A stretch of DNA of 36,652 nt from Elysia marginata (Eukaryota; Mollusca; Gastropoda; Plakobranchidae): contig BMAT01001832.1 in NCBI GenBank assembly GCA_019649035.1, positions 17,203-53,854 on the forward strand, read 5' to 3'. Shown here piece after piece: positions 13,201-28,200 of the stretch (positions are counted from its first letter, which is position 1; every line of letters begins with the position of its first letter). Below the pieces are notes generated by a model. It saw only the letters and a program-made list of their open reading frames with translations, did no database searches and was not told the origin of the DNA. The position numbers and the translations under genes are program-made.

Positions 13201-16200
13201 TTATCAACACGCCATAATTTTACGGTAGTTACCCGTAACCCGTAATTTTTTTCACGTCACCGTAAAAAATTACGGGCAAACCGTAATGTTGGCAGGTCTG
13301 TTGATAGTTCTATTATCAGGGCTCATGGACTTAGCTATCACATTTATGCAGATGATATGCAAATTTATAATTCAGTTGCGCCATAAAAAATTTCGTCTCT
13401 TGTCATGTCAATGCAATCAAGTGTGAGGGAGATTGGTGCGTGGATGTTATCAAATAAGTTAAAGTTAAACAATGATACAACTGAGGTGATGTTGTTAATA
13501 CAACACATACTGTAAAAACGTGTCTCACGCCAGGTGATAATTTTGTTGTTGGCAATGAAAACATACAGTTTAGGGATAAGGCAAAAAACCTAGGGGTGTA
13601 TTTTGACTCCATGCTGTCTAACAATGTTCATATTGAAAATATCTGTAAACAAATGTATTGTGAACTCTCTAAGATTGGAAAAATGTCATCTTTTCTAGGT
13701 AAAACATCCTTGATGAGTCTTGTATCAGCTTTTATCTTTTCAAGGCTTGATTATTGTGATTCTCTAGCTAATTTGCCCTCAAAATCTATTCAGAGACTTC
13801 AGAGATTTCAGAATAATGCTGCTAGGATGATCCTAAAAAATAAAAAAACGGGAGCATGTAACACCGCTTCTTGAACATCTACATTGGCTTCCTGTAGATG
13901 CTAGGATTAAATTTAAATTAGCTGTACTTTGTCACAAAGTTCTACAAAACAAAGCACCATTGTATTTGTCATCTATGATTAGCGTTTACAAACCATCTCA
14001 CGCATTGCGCTGCACCTATTCCAAATGTATCTGACCTAACTTTATTTTGTTCTGTGAATGTGTATTGAAAAGATGTCAATGTAATTGTTGTCTAATGCGC
14101 TTTGAGCTTTTTGCAAATGCGCTACATAAATGTTCTTCATTATTATTATTATTATTATAATATGAAACAATGTAGAATTTTCTTTCAGAGTTAGAAATCA
14201 CGACTAAAAGTTAAAAAAATGGGATATGTGACTCTCAGACACGTGGAAAGTTGTGATCTCTAATGCTATGGAGGAAGGCGGATATTAAAATAACTAAGGC
14301 TCTCATTGAGTGCAGTCAATACAAAAAATTGTGAGAAAATTTTGATAACTCACCTTGATGTACCCTTCTATATCTGAATTGGGTTTCGCCTCCTTGATCA
14401 TCTTTACAAGGTCTGCAGTTATGGCATCTCCATTCACCTGGCCTGAGGTAGGGGATGTTGCGTCTGCTGCGCCCTGCAGGAACTCCAGCTTCCTCATCTG
14501 GATAAAGTCAGACACTCTATCCGCAGGAAGGAAAGCCTCCCAGCTCAAACCGCTCGACTTCCACATCTTAGCAACCTCAGCCTCACTCTGAAAATGTTTT
14601 TAAAGCTACTTGATAACAACAGTATTTCTCCACAAACTAAAAAAATAAACAAATCATATTTAATCCTTGCAGGACAAATTTCTCATAAATTTGGACTGTT
14701 GTGATTTACAAAATCCTGACCTGATGTAACAAGAGCACAGTGAAAACCACTATTACATTATCACCAAATTTTTCTATTATCTCAACTTAAGCAACTACTC
14801 TTCAAAAGAAAAAGAAATTGAGCTTTTAAATAAAAACCTAAACATTTCCAAGCACAACCCATTTAGAATATAACAATAACATCTTTAAGTATTGGCCCAT
14901 AGTTTCTAATGTATTGTACAGGGTCCGAAATGACCAACAACAAAATAATATGAAAATGATGCAAGACTATCTTATTTCATGCCATAATTTTTAGAAGCAC
15001 AACTATACTGTACAAGTTTTAAGCTAATAAATAGATGAGTAATATTGCTACCAGTCCACAACCTGTCCATAGAAAAAGTAGAGAAGTTGTGACCCAACAT
15101 GGTGAAATTAGGCTTATGTCAAAATTTGCACATTTGGAGTATTATGAGAAAGCTTCATACATGTACTTAAATTGGAAAAAAAAAATCATTACTCTAACTT
15201 TACTAGAACCTGAGATATTTGATTTATAAGCCGATGAGGTAGACTTATCCAGTAGTAATTTTTAATTTTTAGCAGCCATTTCCTAGGTTTGACCCAGTTT
15301 GACATAAGCTTGATTTCACCACACTGCGTCACAATTATTACATGCAAGATTACAATTTGGATCAGGGTTCTTAAGAAACAATTTTCTTTCTTTTCAACGA
15401 GATAGATAAATCAAATAAGCTTAACCATTAGAAGTAAGAAATTTGTTTACTTAAAGAGTAATGTTGGACTATGAACAACTCACAACAAGAGTTTTAGCAA
15501 TGAGAAGGATCTCAGCTATCAATTTAGCTGAACACTCTGCACTCAGCTGGGCCTCCAACGTTGGCTTCAGCTTCGTCCAAGGCATAGAGCCACCCACAAG
15601 TGTTGGGGTCATCAACTGGGCCAAGTTGGTCCACATCTTAGGGATGTCAATAACCATATCTTCAGCAAACTCCAAAACCTCACCCAACCTATAGTGATCA
15701 GTATAAGACAAATGTTATTGTAAAAAAAAAAAGCTTAGAAAACCTCTCAAATACATGCTGTATCATACACTTGACTTGTTAAAACTTAACAATAGAAAGT
15801 TCTCACGAGAGAGAATGAACATTTATACAGATTGAAATTAGAAGAAGTGGACAATAGTTTTATAACACTAGCTTCACAAGTTTAAAGCAGGTACTCTGTA
15901 GGTGGCCTTATAGAACTTTTGATGGACCAATTGAAAGAGATAGATACAACGCTGTACTAGTGCCTCTACAGCTATACAAATAAAAAGAAGTGTTTGATTT
16001 TCTATGACTCTTAATTTAGGATGTTTTCTTTAACATTTAGGACATAATTTTTTCAAGTTTTCCTGCTTTTTTAGTTGGAGAAAACTGCTAAAAAAATCGG
16101 AATTCCTGCAAAAATCGGAAAACGTGCATCCCTGAATAAAAAATTTCAAGTTAACTTCATAAACTGTGATTTCTCATTCATCCAGACCTACCTCTAGGGA

Positions 16201-19200
16201 CTTCAACCTTTTGCATAAAAAAACTTAAATTTTTTTTTTTTTATGAATTTGTGTTCTTGATCAAGATTAAACAATAGAGCTTTTGCTCTCCACAGCTCCA
16301 TTTAATGACTTTTTTCTTTGATGGGAAGCAAACTTTGACCCAAAAATGCCAGAGTGCACAGATAAAAACAATAAATTTATTAAAACAGGTCTTTAATCCT
16401 GTTTACTTTATAAATATAAAGAAAAAGAAATAAAAAACACAAATTGGATACAAGAAAGGATTGAAAAAGTATTTAAATTCAAATTTGACAAACAAGAAGA
16501 GGAAAAATTGATTAAATTTTTTTAGTTTAAGTTAGGTATTCTAGGTGAATGAAGGTAGATTTCACTGTTGAGGGATGCCACTCAAATTTCTGAATAATAA
16601 CTGAAAATGTGCTATGTTGTCCCACAAATAAGCTTCTACAAAATATTTCATGTAGAGGCAAAAAGTTGTCATTCTCATGGGATTAATCTTGTTCATACAA
16701 TTTCTCAGGCTTAAAAAAAAAGAACAACTGAAAAATGTCATCCCTGACTTTTGTCCAGTGTATAACATACAAAAGAACTGTTCTGGGATGAATTTGAAAA
16801 GCAATTAAATTTGAAGACCAAAAAAAATATCCATGAAACGTCTATTTTCTAGACAGGTTAGAAATAAAATCAAAGTATAAAACAGAAACCAAGAATGAAG
16901 CCAACTCTCACCCTTTAATGAACTTGTCCAGAGAGATGAGGTTGTCCTTCAACATCTCCTGGAAGAACTGGCCAGTCAAAGTGCGGTCCTTGTCACTTCG
17001 CTCCAGGACATTGTTCATGCTTGCGGAGATGAACATGTGCAAATACGGCTGGCCCTCCAACTCCATAAGGCACAGCTTCGCCTCCTGAGCTCACAGGAAA
17101 ACACAAACAGCATTAGGATGAAGTTATACAGGTACAAATCATTTTTCTCTGATAAAAATGATCTGCTAAGTGAAGTTTCAGCAACTGCACCCCCCCACCC
17201 AAAATACGCTAGATATTCAATTTGAGGTTTCACAATATACTGCATGCCAAATTCTAAAAAAAGAGAAAAAAAAAACCTTAAACATTTTCCATAAAAGAAA
17301 TCACACTTGCCGGAGTATGATAGCAGAAAAAAAAGAAGCTTGAACATAAAGGTGAAGAAATAAAAACAATTGGCCTTTTGACAAATTTCTGCCTCATACC
17401 TTCATATCCTGGATATTGAGATATTCATCCATAATTGTCTTGGCGGAATGCTCCATCTCATCTGCAGTCTTGGTGGCAGCTTTCTTCACATTACCAAATG
17501 CTGAGCTAGGAGCAGGTGCAGAGGGTGGAGGTGGGCCACGCTCAGCACTCGGCCGCAAAGTGATTGTGCGTGGTGGTCCCATTGAGTCTCTCTCTCCAGA
17601 ACTACGGGGACCTAGAGACCGCCTGTCATCTCTATTCCAACTATTGTCTCTGCTTGAGTTTTGAGATCTGCCTCCGACAATAGACCTGACAAACATAACA
17701 AAGGCATTTGAACACAGAGTATAGTTTTATGCTGTTAAATTTTCACAATTCCAAGCTGTGTTCTCACATTAAAAAGCTCTAGTTCAAATTAAAATGAAAA
17801 AAGGATCTGAATTTATCAGTGGTTTTTTCTTCTTCAAAGCTAAAGACATAACTACATCTGAGATCAAGCGATCAAGATTATCAAGTCAATGCTCAGCTCA
17901 CATAATTCTTTGACAAAATGTTGTGTAATTAGATGATGCGTCTGCTTACCTTGCACTGGCCAATGCATCTCGGCGTTCTCCCTCTATACTAGATCGTCCT
18001 ATCATTTTGCCACGTCCATGGCCAGCTGTGTTAGGTCTTAACCCACGATTACCCATGCCACCCCCCTCGCCTCGAGATGGTGACCTTTGGAACCGCCTGT
18101 CCTCTTCACTTGGCAGAGCTGAAAATCTGGAAAACCATAACCATCATATAGATAAGTGGACACTCTTAACAAACCAAGCTTTTCTTTTAGAAAGAGGTTA
18201 GTTTTCAGTTTGACTAAACATAGAGGATAAGTGGACACTCTAATCAAACCAAGCTTTTCTTTTAGAAAGAGATTGAGTTTGCAAACAGTACAACTAAATA
18301 CAAAGGGGACAGGTTCTTCAAAGGTTGAACCAAAGCCCTCTATTTTCATGACATGTATCTTATCCAAGCTATAAAAACTAATCTAAAACGAAATGAGGCT
18401 ATCAGGACGAGGAATTCTAAATTGTTCTCTTCAAGGTACATGTCTCAGGCAGAAATTTCATCATTTGGCCTCAACTTCGTTGAAAGTCATAAGGCAACTA
18501 GAGACCTCCTCTATCAAAAGAGAAGAACACATTTTAAAAAGACCAGTTTTAAAACAAGAAAAAAAAAAAAGCGTGTTAGAAAACCAACAAAGAATACATT
18601 TTCAAAAAGACCAGTGTTTAAACACACTGACCTGTTGGCAGGCCTGGAAGCAGGTGAGTCCTGGGCTGACTGGGCAGCAGCTCCACTCCCTCTGCTCCAC
18701 ATAGAAAACTTGTTCATACCCCCACCAGGACCCAGCTGGATGTTTTCATCCACAACACTCTGAAAGCAAGTACCAAATAAGGAAACAGATGTATAGTAGA
18801 TCTAACCTACACAAGGACAAAAACTAGTACTGTGTAAAAACTTGTTCATAAACGGAGAGAGAGAAACAAATAGTATTACATTTTTCTTGCTCAGAAGAGT
18901 CGGTTGGTTGGCTGAGGTTACCAGATTTGGGAAGGACAAACAAACTTTGGCCACTATGCACCTGTTTGAATATAGGGTCAGTTACCGAAAGGGTATTACT
19001 GAACTGAGTGGTATGGAGTGAAAGATGTTTAGCATAAGATAAATATTACTACTTGAAATGTTGGGTATGAGGGATGTATACAGCTGTAATCTTAGGATAA
19101 GCTACGTAGCAAATTCTGGATTAATCAAAAGATAAAGGGGAGGAGGAGGCTAAAACTAAAAGGAGTTTATTAGTGATATGAATACAGCTATTCTAACAAG

Positions 19201-22200
19201 AACGAATTGTATTACCAAACATGACATCATACACACACATTCCCTAAAAAAAAAAGGGTTGAGGCAAAACATAATGAAATCCATTCATGTGTTTACCTTA
19301 GAAAACTTCATCTTTGAGGCATCAATCCTGATGGACTTTGATCCAACAGTGTTCCAGCCATCATCACTGGGCTTCTCTTCTTGCCTCTCTGTTATTAAAA
19401 GAAAAGAAGGAAAATTGTTCCTTGCGTTAGAGAAAGAATTTATACTGAACATGGTAGGAGTATTTCCCGTGCCAGGTGTGATTTTATGGGCGTATAATTT
19501 TGTGTTAGCAGCTAAAATAAAATCCGACAGTAAAATAAATTACTGATCCTCATACAAGCACCTCCAGCTTCTCGGGGATTCAAGCTGCTTACGTACAAGA
19601 GCCTGTGACAGGTATGCTTTACCTAATGGTATCTAACCCAACAGAATGATTGAAAGATTTAAATTGAAAAGTTTGTTATCCCCATGTACACAGCTTTACA
19701 AGTAATAAAAAAAAAGAAAGAAAAAGAGTTATTGTTTATAAATCCACACTTTAGAGGGTTTCCTTCAACATTGGCCACAAGTTTCTAAAGCTCTGAACTT
19801 ACGCCTGCTTCCCCGTCTGCTGCCAGGCTGTGGATCATTGCGTGGAGGAGGGGGTTGGTTTTGCAGGAACTGCTTTGTCTGTTGTTCTTGGTGGAAATCT
19901 TGTCTGACCTCATCAATTTTCTTTGGACCTGTCTGCTCCTTTCGAGGTACCCAGTTGTTCTGCAATGGGAAAGAGACCGTTAACCATTACATAACAAAGA
20001 TTAAGCTATGTAAAAATTAACTGTCTAAATGTAAATGCGCTGGGTACATACAACTAAAGCAAAATGAATAGAAAAAATAAACTGTTAAGAAAGAACAAAC
20101 AGTTGTTGGGCGATTGAAGGATGTAAAAAATGCATTTAAGATGAAATATCTGATTTTGTATACAACTGAACATGTTTGCCTTAACAGCATAAATTGGTTA
20201 AAAAGGTTTATAAAGCCTCAAATCAAACGGTGTGTCAGTTGCTTTGATGAATCAATGATTTTGGACTAGACATCATTGAGCACTATTTGGTGAAAATAGA
20301 ACTGATCTATTTACATGCAAGTTTACAAACACGCTAATGCGGTTTTACATAAGAAAATGAGACCATTCAAAAACTAAACAAAACAAAACCAACCCGATAC
20401 ATAAAAGTTTATTTAGTACAAGGGTTATGGAACATACCTGTCGAAGTTCTATCGCATCTTTCAATGTAAATTTAATCCTAGACTTGCGCTCCTCCGCGAT
20501 CTTGACCATCTGATTGAAGTACTGGTCCATACGTTGCTGTAAGATAAAGAGAAGGTAGTAATGAAAAATTGTTTATGTCCACAGTGACTGTGCAGTAAGG
20601 TATAACAGGCAAATGGTTGAGTGCTGTGAGATAATGATAGTTAACAATGTCAATATTGTTACCATATTATGGTTGCACTTCAAATTTCATGATTGCAGCA
20701 TGTTAAGGTTTGCAAAGAAAAACATTTTTGCAACATTATTCTTTCCAATACACCAATATTGTATACATTTAAACTGATATCTACACATTCATACTGTAGC
20801 CAGAAGAGTTAAAACTAAAGTTACAACGACAGCAAAACACTCACTTTAGCTTTATCAGTGTCCAAAATGGACCCCACTGTGGTGATAAGTTGGCACAGTG
20901 AAAGTAGAGACTCATCATCACGGGCCTTCAGCAGACCAAAGATGCAGTCGTGCATAATGTTTTCAGTCAGCATGCTCAATTTAAACAGTTCACCGATAAA
21001 TCTGTGAGTGATTAAAAAAAATACTTTGTTATAAAAAAAACTGCACCAAACCAAAAGATAGGAAAGAATATCACTAGCTCTCAACAACTTTTATGTTTAT
21101 ATCTACCATTCTCTCATTATCATATTCTGCATTCTAAAAAGGTCTCTCAATCTTGAAGAAAGTACTTGGTGATTTAATTTTTTTGCAAATATGCTTTCTA
21201 TCAAAGGCTAACATGATAAAGAATTTTCACGATCAAGCTGTCCCGTATGGGTTAACACAGTAAGAAACAAGACCATTCAATGTCAATTATAACTAATGAA
21301 AAAAACCCACTATTTTGAACATAAAACAGACTCATATAATGAATTGCAGGGGTACAAATCATATGAAGAGATGGAGAGCTATATACAATACACACTGAGT
21401 TCCAGATAAGAAAAAATACCTGATGTTGCCGTAGAATTTGAGACGCCGCAGTTTCATGTGGTATAAAGTTGTTTCTATTTTATCAGCTTTCTCAGGCTGG
21501 GGAAAGTATTAAAACAAACAAAAAAAAAACTTTAGCCAACAGTTTATTTGAAGCAAATGGTTCAAATCAAAATGTAGAAAACTTCTAAGGGGTCATCAGT
21601 AACGAGGAATTCCAAAAGAGGTTGTCAATCAACTAAATATCAGAGGGAAATATCATCATCTGACCCACCTTAGTTACATTTAAAAGCAAAAGCATAAGAT
21701 TTATGAAGAAAATAATACAACATAATATTTAAAAACTGTAACATTCCTGGAAACCTACCCCATCTGGCAGCTCAGCTTCCAGCTTTTTCCTTTTCTCTTC
21801 AGGATCTTCAAACACTACTGTCTTGTCAGACTCAAATTCTTTCTGACACTTGGTGAGGAGCAAGACACGGAAAGATGCCTGGTTCTCCTTCATGCCTTGC
21901 GGGGGAGGAACTTTCAGCTGAAAAACAGAAATCAAAAGAATAAGATCAGTTATTTATCTGGCTAGATCATGTATGAATTTTTAAAAAACCATTCTAAATT
22001 ATGAGAAGTTGTGAAAGCTCTAGAACATTGAATTATCACCAAAATATTTAAATTTTCAGTCTTAGATGTACCTGCTAGTTCCATCCCGACCCAAAGAATT
22101 TTTTAGCAATCAGCAGGTCTTTAACTGTCTAATTCTCACCCGACAGACCTCCAAAAGATAAGTTTACACTTCTAGTTTTCTCAGGCCCATGCTGACCAAG

Positions 22201-25200
22201 AGTATGGCCAACAGTTTCCCATTGAAGGCTTAAGCTTGAAGAAACATCACCCCATTAAATTACTAATCATGAGATCATGTAAAACGAGCGGTTGTGTGTT
22301 CAGGACTGGCGTTCCTGATAAAAAAATAATGCAATATAAAAAGTAGCTAAAACTCACCGAGCACATCTTTTTACACAATTTAGCATAAGCCTCAACGAAC
22401 TTGGTCTCCAGGGTCACCTATGGAATGTGATTTTTCATAAAATCATGAGAGTAACTTGAAACTAATGAAAAAACTGTTATGTAAAATGTTAAATTCAATG
22501 GCTAAACATATTTGTACATATATCCATAGAACATCTTAAGTAACAAAATAACTACTAAGTGTAAAAACACAGGGATGCAATTTTTAAAAACAACTGAAAA
22601 TCATGGCAATTAACTTAAGAAACCCTATACAAAATGTGTTATTTTGGGGCAATGAATGGTAATTGTTCATGGGATCAATTTTGTTCAGACTTATATGTCC
22701 ATTCAGTTTTAAAAAAAAATGGCATCCATACAAACAGTATAATGTTAAATTTGTATTAATTACCATTAGAGTTTTAACATCATACATGCCTATCTCTGAA
22801 TTGAAGGTAGTATCAGGTCTTCTGTTCAGTTCTAGTATTGGGCAAATAAAGTTCATTCAAGCAACCAATAAAACTAAAAACCATCTGTCTCCACTCTTCA
22901 TTCTTGTAATCTTGTTAAAAACTATTTACCTTGTCAAAGAAAATTTTTACAAGCTGTTCCAACTGCTCATAGTCAGTTATTTTTAAGCCAATCATCTCAT
23001 CTGACAACGATGCGAAGTTTGTTGGTGTTAATCTATTCAATATGAACAGCGCCTTGGACTCAAGGTTCTCCACCTGGAAGAAAAAAACAATGAAAGATAT
23101 TTGAGTCATAAAGTTTTAATGTGCTTTATACTAAGGGATGCCAAATGAGATAAAAAAAAACAACTGAAATGAGTCTCGCATTGTATCTTGTCTATAACAT
23201 GCATAGACACATGTTGTGCAATAAATAAATGGATGAAAAAACCTGAAATCACCCAAAATTTGGCATCCCTGTATACTGTGTACAAATAAGGAAAAACTTA
23301 AAAAACAAAAGAAAACAAAACAAACAAAAAACAAAGGACTAGTCCATGTTAAATAAAAAATCAGTGTTAGGTACAAGTACAAATACAATTCAATAGTTAT
23401 ACACATCTGGAACATATTTAGGAGAAAAAAAATGAAATGCTAATAAAAATAATTTATAGAGCCACCTAGTGAGGGGGTATTGAGCAAAAAAAAGTAAAAC
23501 AACTCTTTATGTTGCCTTCATTGGTTAAAGAATCACCTAGAGACTATTTTTTTTTTTAGTAAATTCAGGTTGTGTGTTTGAAAAAAGTTAATAAAAAAAA
23601 AAAGATTTCATCTTTAATCCAAGACCATGTTTTTTTTTTTACTAGAGGGCAGCCTAAAGCTGTTGACTAGCTAACCTTGGTAGATATCTCTCCCGCAGCA
23701 ATCTGTTTTTGTGAAGGCTTCCAGGGCTTTTCACTCTGATGCAAGGCCTTCACATCGTTTTGTATAGAGACACTCTTGATGATGCGCTGCGGCATTGGCA
23801 TCTCTCCTGGACGAGCCCGACCTCTGCTGGCACTTTTTCCCATCTGTTGAGGGTGCTGGAGAGTAATTGAACATCTCTTTCAAACATTTTCAAGAAAAGT
23901 AAAATAGAAGTTCAGATATTTAACATTTTAAATGAATGCCATACAGAGAAATGAGGAGTATTGGAAAAAAAAATTCACAAGTAATTTGAAAATACCTGTA
24001 CTGGCAATTTCATGGGATGGGTTTGAATTTTCCCCCATATTCTCTGAGGCATTCTTATATGTTTTAGAGGGGAAAAACAACTAATAAAAAAAAAATCAGT
24101 TGCCATTGGGATGAATTTACAAGAGGAAGAGAGAAAGCGATTGAAAAAAAACATTTGCTTCTGATGTTTGATGGATTAATTAAAAACAGAATTATCAATT
24201 ACCCTTTGAGGCGTGCTGGGCTGAAAGAAATTTGGTGTGAAATCTGGAGATGTTCCACTAGCAGCTCGGTTCACCGGCTAAAAAAGAAAGAAAAAAAAAA
24301 AAAGGGTTTTCATATGTAAAATTGACTAATGTAGCTGTGATTCCATCTTTGTCAGTAATGTTTAAGGAAAAAAAAGGTTTGCTCCACACACACACATATA
24401 TATATATATGATGCTTTATTTTTATGCACCTGTAAGCCTTACAGAACTGAAAAACTAAAAAGCATGAAATACATTTATGTTGACTTAAAATGTTACAGAT
24501 CTGCCAAACCCTAATCAACTGGCTCCAATACTTTAAGACCTCCATGTCAGTATTTTCCAAAGCATTTCAGTACTCACTACGAGAACAAGGTCCTACAAAG
24601 ATAACACATGAGGAAGATACTTGCAGAAGTTGTTAAGTCATAGATATTTGAAGCTGGACTGTCTCTATTTTTAATCAATTACTTTACAAAAAAGTTATGA
24701 GCTCACATGAAAAGACATTGACTAGTTTTTCTTTAATGATCTGGAGCTTTTTGGCTTAGCAAGTAATCTATTCATCTTAAAGTAACAGACAGACTTTCTC
24801 ATGGGCCTAGACTTTATAATTTCTCTCCAACTTTAACAATCATAGATATCTTTCCAAATCAGAGCTAATTTAAGTATTTTAGGTTTAACATCAGTACTCC
24901 AGTATTTTGGTAGTTATTCTGGTACTAACATACTGAAATCGGTACTGGTTGGGAGCTCTGATGCCACTTAGTCAATTCTTATTTTCTGTAATACCCACCC
25001 CCCCCCTGCAAAAATCTTTAAGGTGTTAAATGATTTAAATTGAAGATTAAAGCCTGCCAGTCAAAACAGAATTTTCTCTCATACCCTATCCAGAATGATC
25101 TCCAAATTTGGTAATCCCTCTGGTTTAGTTTGTGAAGATGGACATTCTCGCAATTCCATGAGATACGCTCTGTCGTACTGGAGCTTATCTTTGCCCTCTG

Positions 25201-28200
25201 CAACAAAAAAATGAGTGTCAGTGAATAATCTATCCTTTATCAAATAACAATCATAACAAAGTAAATTCCTAGTTAGTGAGATAGTGACTTTGGTGCCAAC
25301 TGAAGGAATATAATAAATATCGATGGCAGGCACATCAAACCTCTGATATGGCTTCTTTTCCAATAGTAAAAATCTAAAATCAGAGATTTGATGTTCCTGC
25401 CATCGTAAAGGAAATATGGCTAGGCCATAGATGGAAACTAATGTCACTTTTCCGAAACCAAAAATAAAAGACTTTCAAAGTCAATGACCCAGAGCAGTTA
25501 ATTTAACAGCTCATAAAAAATTGTTTTAAAAGAAATTTGAAATTTTCCAATTCCTATTTTAATAGCAAATGCCCTTAATGTCTAAGCATTGATAGCTTAA
25601 AGCAAGATAAGAATTTGAGGACCAGTGTGATGGCTGCCTTCTAGGTGCTAAGAGCTTACACATCTGAAGGGCACAAGCTGAAAAATCAATTTCACAGTTC
25701 ATTTCACCATTAAATTTTGTGATACATGGAATACAATCCATGAAGTAGGTTGCCCAGTTTGCAAGATTTTTAAACCTTACAGCTTTATGAGAGGCTTGGA
25801 GAAAAGGACGAACCCATCTTTCCTTGGCCTAGGCCTATAACAAAAAAAGCCACTGTACATGAAGCTTTCTGCAAACAATACCAAGAAAAGAGTTAAATAG
25901 GGTGACAGCTCCTAATATCAGAAAAGGATTACATCTCATTTTAGAAAATTAAATTAAATTTGAAAAACCTTGCACAGCACAAGGAAATGTGATTTGTCAT
26001 CTCCCAATGGCTCTGACCTAAATCTACGTCATAACTTGGGAAACAATTCCTTCTTACAGATAGTGCATTTCTTTGTGTGACGCCATAGTTAAAAAAATAT
26101 TATAAATGCCGCTTAAAAAAAAATATCTCAGATTGACTTTGATACCCAATTCAAAAGTCAGAATCATTGTATCTGAAGTTTTATTTTAAAAAAAGTCTCT
26201 GGGCTTCATTTTGTAATGTTCCTGTACCAAGAGAGACCAGAACTTGATACTGATTTAAGTGGCTTTCATAGCACCTGACACCTAAGTGACTGAAATTATT
26301 CAAAACTCGGTCAGGATTTAAGAGAAAATCAATTCATGTCGTACAGTGTGAGCGTGGGGTGGTTACAGATCAATTGAAATAACACAGTCATTTCCTTCCA
26401 GTTCCATGAGACAGGTCTCGAATTCTAGATTTGGCATTTTAAACCCATGCTGCCTTTCTCTGAAAACATGTTTCCTGAACAAACCTTAAATATAATAATA
26501 ATAAAAAGATACAGTTCTAAAACAATTGAAAGCTTTCCAAAAATGAAATATTGAAATAAATCAGGAAGGCCCTGAAGACAGAAAAAAAAACCTTTCATCG
26601 CTTACCTCATACCTTCATACAACATCAACTCAAACTGAATGCATGACATAAATATATTTAATAAAGCACGTTTCAAACCAAATTGACGGAGCCAAAATAA
26701 CCTGATATCAAGTTCAAACCTGAAAAAGGCCAACCCTGTGAACTTAAATGTAAATGAGAAGAGTCACTCAGAGTCACAATGCTAGTTTGCAATTTAAAAA
26801 AAAAAACAAAAACAAAAAAACCCTTGTTTAGTACAGAGGCTGGCAGATATGAGCAACTTTTGCTCTCTTTACTTGATATTACCCACTACCCTTTTGATGT
26901 TGGCCATGGAAGACTATTCTAATCTGATTGGCTTAAATCTAGATTAGATCTATATCAGTATCACTGGAAAATGCACAGTTCATTACATCTCACATCATTT
27001 AACTTGAAATTTGAGTTGTGCAAAAGTGATTTCCAGACCTGGCATTCATACATATTAAACCAGTATTATACTGATTTTTTATTACAGAATACTGATTTTT
27101 TTTTACCTCTTGACAACTACTACTAAATGAGCCCAACTCCAAAGAGTTAATTTCCCAATCATTTATATATTATTTCATTATATGAAAACCATGTTATTAG
27201 TACATTTATATACAATTATACCAAAAATACTTGACAGTAGGCCCACTGTAATAATAATTAGCATGGTAGTTTTTTAACTGTTAAACTATTTAAATTAAGA
27301 TGGCCACAATAAAATTGAAGTGCTTTTATTAAAAGGTGCCAGAGTTTGTGAGTACAGGTACATGGTCATACAGATTTTTTAAAACCCTGAATACTGATTC
27401 TTTAGCTCAATTATACCGATTTTCCGTTTTTAGTGCAAGCCTGAATACCGCTCTTTTATTGGTCACATCAGAGAAAGTTGACTTGAACTCTTGTGAGTAC
27501 AGGGGTAAGTTCGTCCTATTGTATATTTGGGTACAGGTAAGCCTAATTAACTGTGTTGACGAAAGAAGCGGGCTTGAGATGTAAACAAATGAAACAAATG
27601 CTTGCATGTGCGCATTGGCTGTCTCAGAGTCGGATCGGCAAAGAATCAATAACCACAGCCGGAAATATTTCCATCTCAAAGTTGTCACTCAGACCTGATC
27701 GCATTTTCCCCCTGTTATCTACCATGATTTTCATCTAAGTTTCTCAGACAAAAAAACCAGACGATTGAAGAAAAAAAAAAGGCTCCGGAAAAACTGGAAT
27801 TCCAGGTTAAAACCTGAAAATAGAACATATAACAACATATAAGCACCCATCTTGGGAAATGCAACTTACCTTTTTTGACAGCAGCTCCTGGTTTCTCTGT
27901 GGGTGTTTTAGACGGAGCTTCAACACTATCCTCTCTGGAGGGAGGATCAGGCTGGGCATCCTCCATGTTTGGTCTTAGAGACAGCTCTTTGGGCGGAACA
28001 TTTTCATCGTTCACTGGTGTCTTAGATTTTAGATCATTTGATTTTTCTTTGCTGTCAGAAACAGTCCTAATATTGTCAGATGGCACGACGCTTATTTTAG
28101 GAGTGCTAACCGAATGTGCAACAGACTGCTCTTGTTGGATGTCGCTGCTTTCAACAACATCTTGGTTTTGATTAGTTGCAGGAGCAGCATCTTCTGGTTT

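Noticed and set aside
17416-17664. Plus-strand 82-residue frame
   Set aside because: Antisense shadow of eIF4G exon 20.
18353-18763. Plus-strand 136-residue frame
   Set aside because: Antisense shadow over exon 18 and intron DNA, with no family signal.
24577-24596. The DLVLV unit as a constitutive eIF4G exon
   Set aside because: Exons 7 and 8 already join in phase and match the family; the unit lies inside a transposon. Kept only as a low-interest finding.
25079-25447. 122-residue open frame on the minus strand
   Set aside because: It is a different frame from exon 7 plus intron DNA; the splice-supported frame encodes the eIF4E motif.
27034-27443. A further hAT-like element with ends CAGACCTGGCA and TGCAAGCCTG
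   Set aside because: The flanking six bases (GATTTC and AATACC) do not match and the inverted ends are weak.
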